DNA from: Mucilaginibacter xinganensis
GTDB lineage: Bacteria > Bacteroidota > Bacteroidia > Sphingobacteriales > Sphingobacteriaceae
DNA: 64,000 nt
Direction: 5' to 3'
NCBI RefSeq assembly: GCF_002257585.1
Contig: NZ_CP022743.1
Coordinates: 2,976,001-3,040,000 of the forward strand
The notes under the pieces were generated by a model. The model was not told the origin of the DNA, did not search any database, and saw nothing but the letters and a program-made list of their open reading frames with translations. Position 1 is the first letter of the stretch. Every line of letters starts with the position of its first letter. Shown here in pieces: positions 44,636 through 53,161 of the stretch. Position numbers and translations under genes: made by a program.

Positions 44636-46135
44636 ATGAAGCTAAGAATGAATGAACTTAAAACTAAAATTAACGAACTGAGTTTTGAAGCTATTGAAGA
44701 TACCGGGGCTATGCTTGCTTATTGGGACAGAAACCTAATCTGCAGATTTGCTAATAAAGCATATATTGATTGGTTTGGGAAAAAGCCCGAAGAAATAGTT
44801 GATAAATTAAGAATGCCCGAATTATTGGGTGAACTTTTTCAAAAAAACCTACCCTATATACAAGGTGTGCTTGCCGGAAAAACGCAAACTTTTGAACGTG
44901 CAATTAGAGTGCCCTCAGGCCAGGTAAGAAATTCGATAGCTACATACAGCCCTGATTTTGAAAACGGCAAAGTAAAAGGTTTTTTTGTGCATGTAGCTGA
45001 TATAACTAAACTTAAAAGTTTAAATCGCAGCGAGTTAAACGGCTCAAAACATAATGGAAATAATTTACTGCCTGTTCAAAAAAATATAGAAAATGTTGCT
45101 GAAACGCTCAAATCACAGGTGTTTGATAATTTCCCGGGAATAGTAAATCTTTCCAAACAGCATTTCATTTCAGAATCTACACTTAAAAGAGAATTTGCCG
45201 CCAAATACAACACCAGCTTGTTCTCTTATTACAGAGACCTTCAAATGGAGTTGGCGGAAAAATATTTATCCGAAAAAAAGTATAGCAGAAAACAAATCGC
45301 TGCCATGTTTAATTTTTCAAATCCTTCAAATTTCTCGGCGTGTTATAAAAGATTCATTGAAAATAAAGCGCAAAATAATCTTAACAGGGAAATACAGAAA
45401 AGTATTGATGAAAGTTATAAGATATTTATTTCGCAAGCCCCTTTCGCTATCGCTATGCTCGATAAAGAGTTGAGGTACATAGCGGTATCAAACAAATGGA
45501 TTACAGACTACCATCTGAGCGAAGAGTACCTTATTGGTGGTTGTCACGAACAGATTTTCGCTAAGTTGAATTTAAACTTAAAAAAAGTCTATACATCTTC
45601 GTTAAATGGCGCGATTAATAATGGTGACGAGGAGCTGATAAAAAAGGCCGATGGCACTGTCGCCTGGATGAAATGGGACATACGCCCCTGGTACAATTAT
45701 AAAAATGAAATAGGTGGCCTACTTATTTTTACGGAAGATATTAGTGCTATAAAGCAAAAAGAACTCGAAAATCAAAAAATTTCTGAGATACTAAATAAGA
45801 CGAAAGAAATCGCACGCATTGGGGCCTGGAGCAGAGATTATGTTAACAAAACAGTTACCTGGAGTAGAATAACTAAGGAAATACTGGAAGTATCTGAAGA
45901 GTTTGAGCCGTTCTTCAATTTTTTTTTCAATTTTCATAGCGAAGGCCCTAAGCATAATTTTGTCCAAAAAACATTTAACAGGGCCTTAAAAAAAGGCATT
46001 CCCTTTGACATTGAAGCGGAGTTAATTACAGCTAAGGGGAACTTAAAAAGAGTACGTGTAATCGGATATCCCGAATTGTCTAATGGCGTTTGCACAAAAA
46101 TTTCAGGAATATTTTTGGAGGTACCTAAAAAATAG
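44636..46135 (+). CDS. PAS / AraC-type HTH / PAS / PAS regulator
   Basis: A 499-residue soluble protein with an unusual order of domains. A PAS domain covers about 14-125 (DTGAMLAYWDRNLICRFANK; GKVKGFFVHVADITKL). An AraC-type DNA-binding region lies at about 165-230 (VNLSKQHFISESTLKREFAA; YYRDLQMELAEKYLSEKKYS; SNFSACYKRFIENK). Two more PAS domains follow, about 245-365 (MLDKELRYIAVSNKW; GLLIFTEDISAIK) and 385-495 (ARIGAWSRDYVNKTVTWS). AraC HTH domains are normally terminal. There is no kinase or other output, so the PAS domains presumably sense a ligand and control the HTH. It is divergent from the satellite EPS operon. Confidence 0.8.
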   Translation: MKLRMNELKTKINELSFEAIEDTGAMLAYWDRNLICRFANKAYIDWFGKKPEEIVDKLRMPELLGELFQKNLPYIQGVLAGKTQTFERAIRVPSGQVRNSIATYSPDFENGKVKGFFVHVADITKLKSLNRSELNGSKHNGNNLLPVQKNIENVAETLKSQVFDNFPGIVNLSKQHFISESTLKREFAAKYNTSLFSYYRDLQMELAEKYLSEKKYSRKQIAAMFNFSNPSNFSACYKRFIENKAQNNLNREIQKSIDESYKIFISQAPFAIAMLDKELRYIAVSNKWITDYHLSEEYLIGGCHEQIFAKLNLNLKKVYTSSLNGAINNGDEELIKKADGTVAWMKWDIRPWYNYKNEIGGLLIFTEDISAIKQKELENQKISEILNKTKEIARIGAWSRDYVNKTVTWSRITKEILEVSEEFEPFFNFFFNFHSEGPKHNFVQKTFNRALKKGIPFDIEAELITAKGNLKRVRVIGYPELSNGVCTKISGIFLEVPKK

Positions 46136-46616
46136 TTATCCTGGTAAATTAGACCCAAAAAAAATCTTTTTTGGTTTAAAAGTGCTTTAAAGCATCTAAA
46201 AATCAATTTTCTCAAAATTATTAACTGTATAGAAACCAAAATTGCCTGATCTTAAAAAGGCATAAATTGGTCTTTTACAGGTATTTATTAATATTGTATT
46301 ACACTAAGTTTGTTTACGATTTACTGAATAGCGTAGAATTGCACATTTAAAATTCGTTTATTTCAATAAATCTTTGGCATGCAACTTAAGAGCCTGTTTA
46401 AATTTCTTCAAAAAAATGTATTGCATTTTAAATTGAAGTTTTAGAATCTTTTGTAGCAAATACCCCAAAAATGTCAAATGTTTTAAAAATCAGAAAGAAG
46501 TAATTTTCATTATAAAAATTTCGGCTAAAATTTAAACGAGCCCTATATTAATTGTTTTTGCTGTTTCACCCTAAAAGCTAATTGACATTAGTATTAAACC
46601 TAAAACATTACCGATT
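46136..46616. other. AT-rich intergenic stretch with weak hairpins
   Basis: 481 bp between the two regulator genes. A hairpin CCAAAAAA...TTTTTTGG at about 46155-46174 followed by TTT could end the PAS-AraC transcript. A 12-bp palindrome TGCTTTAAAGCA lies at about 46183-46194. I see no open frame and no copy of the EPS promoter module. The promoter of the gene at 46617 could not be placed. Confidence 0.45.
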
Positions 46617-47660
46617 ATGAATAAAAGAATACTCCTTATTGATGATGACAACAACATCAGGGCGCTAACATCTAAAATACTTGAGCAAAGCGGATATGAC
46701 GTTATGCAATCTGAAAATGGCATGGCCGGGGTTAGCGTTGCAATACAAAACAAACCAGACTTGATATTGTGTGACGTAAAAATGCCTGATCTGGATGGAT
46801 TTGCAGTGTTGAATATGCTAAAAGAGAACCAGGAGACGGCTTATATTCCCTTCATTTTTATCACTGCTAATACTGAAAGACTAGATTACAGAAAAGGTAT
46901 GGAATTGGGCGCTGATGATTATATACATAAACCATTTACACAAACTGAATTAGTAAATGCTTTAAAAGCCAGGTTAAGTAAAAATGAAAATCAAAAAACC
47001 TACCTGCATAATACATTAAAAAATCCAACTGGTAATATGAACGACGGCAGGGATCAATTAAAATTATTAATAGAAGGAAGAAAAATAAGAAAGATTGAAA
47101 AAAAACAGATCCTTTATTATGAGGGCGACCAGCCGATGGGAATATATTTGATTATTGAAGGCAGCGTTAAAACTATAAAACAATCGGACGATGGACGAAC
47201 ATTTATGACTGGTTTATATAAGACTCATGATTACCTGGGCGTAAATGCAATATTGCTGGATGATTGTTTCAACGAAACGGCAATTGCCATTGAAGACACA
47301 ACTGTGTGCATGGTTCCCAAAAATTTAATTTCCAATTTACTTGTTCGCTATCCGGATATAAGTCAGCAGTTTTTAAAAATGCTTTCTAATAATCTGCGTG
47401 AAAAAGAAGATCAAATGCTTGAATTGGCCTATCATTCGGTAAGAAAGCGCCTGGCGAAAGTAATATTACGATTGAGCAGGTATTCAGATGATCCGCTGGT
47501 TTTAAAAATATCCAGAGAAGAGATAGCAAATATGGCCGGTATGGCCATCGAAACAGTGAGCCGTACCTTAAGCGATTTTAAAGACGAAGGATTAATTAAT
47601 AAAAAACCAGGCCAGATCGAAATATTTGAATTCAATAAACTGGTGACCATGAAAAATTAA
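46617..47660 (+). CDS. Receiver-Crp/Fnr fusion transcription regulator
   Basis: A 347-residue regulator that joins a response-regulator receiver to a Crp/Fnr protein. The receiver covers about 4-120, with the acidic pocket LIDDDNN, phospho-acceptor Asp53 in LCDVKMPDLDG, and KPFTQTEL. A cyclic-nucleotide-binding-like domain covers about 145-265 (LYYEGDQPMGIYLIIEGSVKT; LGVNAILLDDCFNETAIAIED). The winged helix at about 290-340 includes ISREEIANMAGMAIETVSRTLSDFKDEGLI, where E-x-x-S-R is the FNR-type recognition pattern. Phosphorylation therefore probably controls DNA binding. It sits between two operons that share a palindromic promoter module, and is a good candidate to control them. Confidence 0.85.
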   Translation: MNKRILLIDDDNNIRALTSKILEQSGYDVMQSENGMAGVSVAIQNKPDLILCDVKMPDLDGFAVLNMLKENQETAYIPFIFITANTERLDYRKGMELGADDYIHKPFTQTELVNALKARLSKNENQKTYLHNTLKNPTGNMNDGRDQLKLLIEGRKIRKIEKKQILYYEGDQPMGIYLIIEGSVKTIKQSDDGRTFMTGLYKTHDYLGVNAILLDDCFNETAIAIEDTTVCMVPKNLISNLLVRYPDISQQFLKMLSNNLREKEDQMLELAYHSVRKRLAKVILRLSRYSDDPLVLKISREEIANMAGMAIETVSRTLSDFKDEGLINKKPGQIEIFEFNKLVTMKN

Positions 47661-47732
47661 TTTAACAGAGTTACAAAAGCACTCGTATTTTCAACCAACA
47701 TCAATGTTTAACTTTCACTAAATCCCTAAATT

Positions 47733-49571
47733 ATGTGTGGAATTGTAGGTTATATCGGCTATCGCGATGCCTGGCCGGTTGTTATTAAAGGCTTAAAAAG
47801 GTTGGAATACCGCGGCTATGATAGTGCCGGGATAGCCATTATAAATGATGATGGCTTTAATGTTTATAAAAAGGCCGGAAAGGTATCATTTCTTGAAGAT
47901 TTCGCTACAGATAAAAACACCACCGGAAAAATTGCAATTGGCCATACAAGATGGGCAACACATGGAGCGCCATCTGATAAAAATTCCCATCCCCATAGCT
48001 CAAACGATAATCGCCTGCACATTATACACAACGGCATAATTGAAAATTACTGCGTGCTGAAGGAAGAACTGATTAGCCGGGGTCATAACTTTAAAAGTGA
48101 AACAGATACCGAGGTCTTGATCCATCTTATAGAAGAAATACAAAATATAGAAAAGATTGATTTACTTGAAGCTGTACGCCAGGCTTTAAAATCGGTGATT
48201 GGCGCTTATGCAATTGTAATTTTAGACAGGGAAAATCCCGACCAGTTGATTGCAGCCAGAAAAGGCAGCCCCATGGTAATTGGCGTAGGTGAATCGGAGT
48301 ATTTCATCGCATCAGACATAACACCTATTGTTGAGTATATAAGAAATGTTATATACTTAAAGGACAATGAAATTGCATTGATGACACGTGATGAGTTCCT
48401 GATAAAACGCCTGGATAATGTTATTCAGACCCCAATGATACAGGAACTGGAATTAAAGTTGGAAAACCTTGAGAAAGGAGACTTTGACCATTTCATGTTA
48501 AAAGAAATATTTGAACAACCCCGCTCGATAAGAGATTGCATGCGTGGCCGGATTAACCCTGAGGCCGGGAAAGTAGCTTTGGGAGGGATTAAAGAATACG
48601 CCGAAAAGCTAAAGAACATTGAACGCATTATTATTATCGGCTGCGGTACATCATGGCATGCCGGGTTAACCGGTGAATATTTAATTGAAGAGTATGCACG
48701 GGTGCCGGTTGAAGTTGAATACGCTTCCGAATTCAGGTACCGTAACCCCATTATTAGCGAAAAGGATGTTGTCATAGCTATCTCGCAATCCGGAGAAACC
48801 GCTGATACCATGGCGGCAATTGAAATAGCAAAAGAAAAAGGTGCAACCATTTTTGGAGTTTGTAATGTAGTAGGCTCGTCTATTCCAAGAATAACAGATG
48901 CGGGTGTTTACACGCATGCCGGTCCGGAGATTGGTGTTGCATCTACCAAAGCCTTCACGGCTCAGGTAACGGTTTTAACACTCATTGCATTTTACATAGC
49001 ACAACAAAAGGGCACGCTTGCCACATCAAGGTTAATAGGCCTTTTAACCGAACTGGATAACATACCCGAAAAAATACAGGCGGTTTTGGCCAATAATGAT
49101 TTGATAAGGGATATCGCACTTAGTATAAAGGATGCAAGTAATTGTTTATTTTTAGGAAGGGGGAACGGATTTCCGGTAGCACTGGAAGGTGCCCTAAAAT
49201 TAAAGGAGATTTCGTACGTGCACGCAGAGGGCTACCCCGCTGCCGAAATGAAACATGGCCCCATCGCTTTGATTGACAAAGAAATGCCGGTTATATTTAT
49301 TGCAACCAAAAACTCTTCCTACGAAAAGGTGATCAGTAATATCCAGGAGGTTTTAGCGCGCAAGGGAATCGTAATTGCCATTGTAACTAAAGGAGATACC
49401 CAGGTAAAAAAAATGGTAGATTATTGCATTGAAATACCTGATGCCGACGAAGCCTTCTTGCCATTGCTGGCTACAATTCCACTACAATTGCTCGCTTACC
49501 ATATTGCTGTACTGCGCGGTTGTAATGTCGATCAGCCACGCAACTTAGCAAAATCTGTAACCGTTGAATAA
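47733..49571 (+). CDS. glmS: Glutamine-fructose-6-phosphate aminotransferase (isomerizing)
   Basis: Makes glucosamine 6-phosphate from fructose 6-phosphate and glutamine, the entry to UDP-GlcNAc. The product is 612 residues and complete. The N-terminal Ntn glutaminase domain begins MCGIVGYIGYRDAW with the catalytic Cys2. Two SIS domains follow (IIIGCGTSWHAGLTGEYLIE; AISQSGETADTMAAIEIAKE; LGRGNGFPVALEGALKLKEISY), and the end is DQPRNLAKSVTVE. Its position just before the EPS operon suggests it feeds amino sugar precursors to that pathway. It lacks the EPS promoter module and is closed by its own terminator. I see no glmS ribozyme upstream (the 72-nt gap is too short). Confidence 0.97.
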   Translation: MCGIVGYIGYRDAWPVVIKGLKRLEYRGYDSAGIAIINDDGFNVYKKAGKVSFLEDFATDKNTTGKIAIGHTRWATHGAPSDKNSHPHSSNDNRLHIIHNGIIENYCVLKEELISRGHNFKSETDTEVLIHLIEEIQNIEKIDLLEAVRQALKSVIGAYAIVILDRENPDQLIAARKGSPMVIGVGESEYFIASDITPIVEYIRNVIYLKDNEIALMTRDEFLIKRLDNVIQTPMIQELELKLENLEKGDFDHFMLKEIFEQPRSIRDCMRGRINPEAGKVALGGIKEYAEKLKNIERIIIIGCGTSWHAGLTGEYLIEEYARVPVEVEYASEFRYRNPIISEKDVVIAISQSGETADTMAAIEIAKEKGATIFGVCNVVGSSIPRITDAGVYTHAGPEIGVASTKAFTAQVTVLTLIAFYIAQQKGTLATSRLIGLLTELDNIPEKIQAVLANNDLIRDIALSIKDASNCLFLGRGNGFPVALEGALKLKEISYVHAEGYPAAEMKHGPIALIDKEMPVIFIATKNSSYEKVISNIQEVLARKGIVIAIVTKGDTQVKKMVDYCIEIPDADEAFLPLLATIPLQLLAYHIAVLRGCNVDQPRNLAKSVTVE

Positions 49572-49608
49572 CCTTACCGCCATTATATTTATATAATTCG
49601 GAATTAGA

Positions 49609-49648
49609 ATAAAAAGTCAATTGAAGAAATGTTCAATTGACTTTTTAT
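49609..49648 (+). terminator. Intrinsic terminator after glmS
   Basis: ATAAAAAGTCAATTGA (49609-49624) and TCAATTGACTTTTTAT (49633-49648) form a perfect 16-bp stem with an 8-nt loop, ending in a T-rich 3' arm. It lies 37 nt past the glmS stop and separates glmS from the EPS operon. Confidence 0.85.
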
Positions 49649-49770
49649 TTAGCTTCGATTTGGATTAACTCTAAATTTTTCTTTCACCTGTTTCCGGGGC
49701 TCGTGCAGCCCTGATTGCCCTGGAGGTTCGGTCGTTACAATAAAATTAGAACACGTTTTTATGATACCGA

Positions 49771-49796
49771 TTATTTAAGCCGTCTGGCTTAAATAA
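49771..49796. other. Perfect 11-bp hairpin in the EPS upstream region
   Basis: TTATTTAAGCC (49771-49781), loop GTCT, GGCTTAAATAA (49786-49796). No T-tract follows. It lies about 75 bp upstream of the EPS module and may be a protein-binding site or a residual terminator. The rest of 49649-49869 holds no gene I can recognise. Confidence 0.45.
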
Positions 49797-49844
49797 ATCT
49801 CTTATAAGCACCTCAAAACACACCCTGATCTAAAGAATTTTTTG

Positions 49845-49877
49845 GTAAAAAAGCAGTCAATTTCATTGCTTTTTTAC
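49845..49877. other. Inverted repeat overlapping the distal EPS operator
   Basis: GTAAAAAAGCA (49845-49855) and TGCTTTTTTAC (49867-49877) are perfect 11-bp inverted repeats around an 11-nt loop. The right arm runs into the distal TTTACA palindrome of the EPS module. Copy B of the module lacks this extension, so it is specific to the main operon. Confidence 0.5.
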
Positions 49878-49998
49878 ATAATATGTAAAGCTGCTATGTA
49901 GCTATTTTACAGTTTGTGTGAATATTCAAGCACCGTTTTACAATTTAATTTCAATCGGGAAAAACAATAAACTACTGATCATCAATGCTATATATTTG
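49870..49998 (+). promoter_or_regulatory. EPS promoter module, copy A (main operon)
   Basis: From distal to proximal: a 20-nt block holding TTTACATAATATGTAAA (49873-49889), a second site TTTACAGTTTGTGTGAA (49906-49922), a third TTTACA in TTTACAATTTAATT (49937-49950), exactly 40 nt, then the -7 box TATATTTG (49991-49998). Copy B at 44185-44312 has the same elements in the same order and spacing on the opposite strand. The wza-like gene starts 48 nt after the -7 box. No -33 TTG is present. The operator consensus from the two copies is TTTACA-N5-TGTAAA, with half-site centres one helical turn apart, as for a dimeric regulator of the Crp/Fnr type. Confidence 0.82.
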
Positions 49999-50046
49999 AC
50001 TATATAAACGATCAGACACAAATAAACAGGCTATATTTTTAATCTC

Positions 50047-50808
50047 ATGAATATAAAATCAATTTATCCCTGCTGCATTTTAGCATTACTCATTGTAAGC
50101 TCCTGCGCACCTAAAAGAGACTTGGTTTATTTTAGTAATATGGCAAGTTCAGTTACTGAAAATAACACCCAGGCGCAGGAAACACGTATTCATAAAAATG
50201 ATGTAGTGAACATCACCATGACCAGTTCGAACCCTGAGTCAAATTTACTTTTCATCAGCAACAAAAATGCCGCATCAGGTACATCACTTTACAAAGATGG
50301 TTACCGCGTAAATAAAAGCGGATATGTTAATTTGCCATTGATTGGCGATTTTAAAATTGAAGGATTAGGCGTTGACGAAGCACAAACCAAAATTGCCGCT
50401 GAACTGGATAAATATGTCAAGAATCCGGTGGTTGATATCCAGATCGTAAATTTTAAAATCACCGTAATTGGCGAGGTAAATAAACCATCGACTTTTATAA
50501 TTACCGACGAGAAGGTAAACCTGCTGGAGGCCCTGGGTATGGCGGGAGATATGACGGTATATGGTAGGCGGGAAAATGTACTGGTTATAAGAAATGAAGG
50601 CAATCATAAAACCATGAAACGTTTGAATTTGAATAAGCAGGAGGCCATGAATTCGCCTTATTTCTATCTCACGCAAAACGATATTGTTTATGTTGAACCC
50701 GACCGTTCCAAAGCAGTTGAGTACAGTCAAAACACCAGATTAATGCCACTTGTCATAGCATCCATATCGGCCGTTGCTGTTTTGGCGGCAGTGCTTTTAA
50801 AAAGATAA
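50047..50808 (+). CDS. Wza-like polysaccharide export lipoprotein
   Basis: Outer-membrane polysaccharide export component of 253 residues. The signal ends in the lipobox LLIVSSCAPKR (Cys20). The Poly_export domain covers about 45-130 (IHKNDVVNITMTSSNPES; GYVNLPLIGDFKIEGLGVDEAQTKI), an SLBB domain about 135-220 (KITVIGEVNKPSTFIITDEKVNLLEALGMAGD), and a C-terminal hydrophobic segment ends the protein (VIASISAVAVLAAVLL), which in Wza-type proteins builds the outer-membrane barrel. It is the first gene of the EPS operon, 37 nt before the Wzc-like gene. Confidence 0.92.
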   Translation: MNIKSIYPCCILALLIVSSCAPKRDLVYFSNMASSVTENNTQAQETRIHKNDVVNITMTSSNPESNLLFISNKNAASGTSLYKDGYRVNKSGYVNLPLIGDFKIEGLGVDEAQTKIAAELDKYVKNPVVDIQIVNFKITVIGEVNKPSTFIITDEKVNLLEALGMAGDMTVYGRRENVLVIRNEGNHKTMKRLNLNKQEAMNSPYFYLTQNDIVYVEPDRSKAVEYSQNTRLMPLVIASISAVAVLAAVLLKR

Positions 50809-50845
50809 TACTGTTAAATTAAATAATTAACGAAATAAGCAAGAA

Positions 50846-53161
50846 GTGATGACTGCAAATTCAGTTTATAACCCGGGCGTAACGGCTAACAATTTTAGGG
50901 ACAAAATGATGCCCTACCTAAATCGTTGGTATTTATTTTTAATAAGCCTGGTAATAAGCTTTATTGCAGTAAGTATATATCTTGACTTTACAACACCGCA
51001 GTATAAAGTTACTGGTACCATACAAATACCTGATGATAAAAAAGGCGACGGAATTTTGAAATCAACTGCTTTCAGCGATCTGAACATGTTTCATGAAGAA
51101 AAAACATCTGACAATGAAATAGAGATTTTACGCTCAAGAGATCTTATTTACAGCGTAATTAAAAAGCTGCACCTTGAAACAGCCTATTTTTACGAATCGG
51201 ATTTTTTAAAAACCAATGAACTGTATAAAGACGAACTGCCGCTGGTAGTTTCGGTGAACAGGCTCTCAAAGTTGGCTTACCTGCAACCATTGCAATTACA
51301 AATTCTATCCGGTGATACTTTTGTTTTATCGGATGACCTTCATAGGTGGATTTATAATTACGGGCAGGAAATTAAACACAATGATTATAATTTTACCGTG
51401 AATAAAGGACCGGCGTTTCGCTCCGGACCGAAATTGATCGGCATCAAATTTAAGAACCTGGAACAACTGGCTTCAGCGTACAGTCTGGGCGGGTTAAAGG
51501 TTGATCCGGTAATTAAAGAGTCGAACACAATTAATGTGAGCCTTAATGATGCGGTACCTCAAAGAGGGATTGATATTCTTGCAAACCTTATAACTACCTA
51601 TAATGCACAGAGCATAGCAAAGAAAAATGCGATGGCAATTAATACCATTTTGTTTATTGACAAGCGTCTGCAGGATATGGGAAGGGAGCTTTCACTTACA
51701 GAAGGAGATATCGAATCATTCAAACAGCAAAACGGTGCAGTTGACGCAGCTTCAGGCACACAGATAAACCTGCAAAAATCTGCTGAATATAACCAGCTGC
51801 TCGAAAATGCTGATGTGCAATTGGGCATTGTAAATTCTATCGAGTCCTATTTAGGCAACCCCAACAACAAGTTTAATGTGGTTCCGAGTACAATGGGATT
51901 AAAAGACCCGGTATTAAATACCTTAATAACCCGTTTTAACGATCTTCAGATTGAAAGGAACAGAATGCTGAACAGCGCAAACATTAATAACCCGCTCGTT
52001 CAAAACCTCAGTGACCAAATCTCAAGCCTTCAGCGAAACATTAGGGAGAACCTTGCTAATATTAAGACAGGTTTTATTATTGAGCGGAATCATCTTAGGC
52101 AAAATTCTGCGCAATATGATTCAAAAGTTCGGGCAGTGCCATCACTTGAAAAGGGTCTGTTACAGCGTGGGCGCGAACAGGGCGTGAAAACAAATTTATT
52201 TCAATACCTGCTTCAAAAGCGGGAAGAAACAGCATTGTCTTTATCCGCAACAATCCCTACTTCACAGCTAATTGATAAACCAGCATATAGCCCAGTCCCT
52301 GATTTTCCTAAAAAGCCATTAATGTATCTGCTTGCATTTATTATAGGTTTTTCTATACCCATATTGATTATTTACCTTAAACAGCTATTTAGCAGCACTG
52401 TAAAAAACGCCGCCAGTTTAATGGAGATAAAAGGTATAAGGGTTCTGGGAGAACTTAGTCATAACGATTTCAAAAGCCCGATAGTTGTCCAAAGCGGCAG
52501 GCAATCTGTAATCGGGGAATTGTTCCGCTACATCAGGTCGAACGTTGGTATATTAAACCCTAATATGTCACCTAAGACGATGTTAATAACCTCATGCATA
52601 AAGGGGGAAGGAAAAACCTTTTTTAGCTTGAATATGGGGCTGACCCTGGCTCAGCTAAATAAAAAAGTATTGCTTCTTGAGTTTGACTTAAGGAAGCCCG
52701 ATCTTCTAAATAAATTAGGAATGACTCAAAAAATTGGTATTTCTGATTACCTGCAGGACAATACAATTGATTTGATGGATCTGGTAAAACCTTACGGCAA
52801 AGCAACAAATCTTTATGTGCTGGGTTGCGGATCAATATCACAGAACCCGGCAGAGTTATTACTAAGCCCGCGGGTTGATTTGATGTTTGAATTGCTGAAT
52901 GCCAATTTCGACTATTTGATAATAGACACTTCGCCGGTTGGTCAGGTTGCTGACGCTTTTAGCCTGGCAAGATTTGCCGATTTAAGTATCTACGTGGTAC
53001 GTTACAACTATAGTAACACACAGCAATTGAGTATCCTTCAAGATATTTACGATAACGAAAAATTAAAAAACCTGATGGTGGTGTTTAACGACGCCAAAAA
53101 AGAGAACCGCCATGCTTATGCTTATGGCGGATACGGATACGCTACAGGATATGGTAGCTAA
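50846..53161 (+). CDS. Wzc-like chain-length regulator with tyrosine kinase domain
   Basis: Inner-membrane polysaccharide co-polymerase and BY-kinase, 771 residues. A Wzz domain with a first membrane segment near 27-50 (YLFLISLVISFIAVSIYL) is followed by a long coiled-coil region (about 290-440) and the second membrane segment near 490-510 (LMYLLAFIIGFSIPILIIYL). The cytoplasmic kinase has Walker A GEGKTFFSLNMG near 590, Walker A' LLEFDLRKPDL and Walker B YLIIDTSPVG. The C-terminal tyrosine cluster (HAYAYGGYGYATGYGS) is the usual autophosphorylation site. It works with the Wza-like protein encoded upstream. Confidence 0.93.
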   Translation: MMTANSVYNPGVTANNFRDKMMPYLNRWYLFLISLVISFIAVSIYLDFTTPQYKVTGTIQIPDDKKGDGILKSTAFSDLNMFHEEKTSDNEIEILRSRDLIYSVIKKLHLETAYFYESDFLKTNELYKDELPLVVSVNRLSKLAYLQPLQLQILSGDTFVLSDDLHRWIYNYGQEIKHNDYNFTVNKGPAFRSGPKLIGIKFKNLEQLASAYSLGGLKVDPVIKESNTINVSLNDAVPQRGIDILANLITTYNAQSIAKKNAMAINTILFIDKRLQDMGRELSLTEGDIESFKQQNGAVDAASGTQINLQKSAEYNQLLENADVQLGIVNSIESYLGNPNNKFNVVPSTMGLKDPVLNTLITRFNDLQIERNRMLNSANINNPLVQNLSDQISSLQRNIRENLANIKTGFIIERNHLRQNSAQYDSKVRAVPSLEKGLLQRGREQGVKTNLFQYLLQKREETALSLSATIPTSQLIDKPAYSPVPDFPKKPLMYLLAFIIGFSIPILIIYLKQLFSSTVKNAASLMEIKGIRVLGELSHNDFKSPIVVQSGRQSVIGELFRYIRSNVGILNPNMSPKTMLITSCIKGEGKTFFSLNMGLTLAQLNKKVLLLEFDLRKPDLLNKLGMTQKIGISDYLQDNTIDLMDLVKPYGKATNLYVLGCGSISQNPAELLLSPRVDLMFELLNANFDYLIIDTSPVGQVADAFSLARFADLSIYVVRYNYSNTQQLSILQDIYDNEKLKNLMVVFNDAKKENRHAYAYGGYGYATGYGS

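Noticed and set aside
46255..46330. TTTACAGG and TGTATTACAC words before the receiver-Crp gene as a third EPS module
   Set aside because: There is no paired TTTACA-N5-TGTAAA site and no matching spacing to a -7 box.
47661..47732. Possible glmS ribozyme or other riboswitch before glmS
   Set aside because: The gap is only 72 nt and shows no glmS ribozyme core; that ribozyme is also typical of Firmicutes.
48425..48850. 141-codon frame on the - strand inside glmS
   Set aside because: Shadow of glmS; no promoter box or recognisable protein features.
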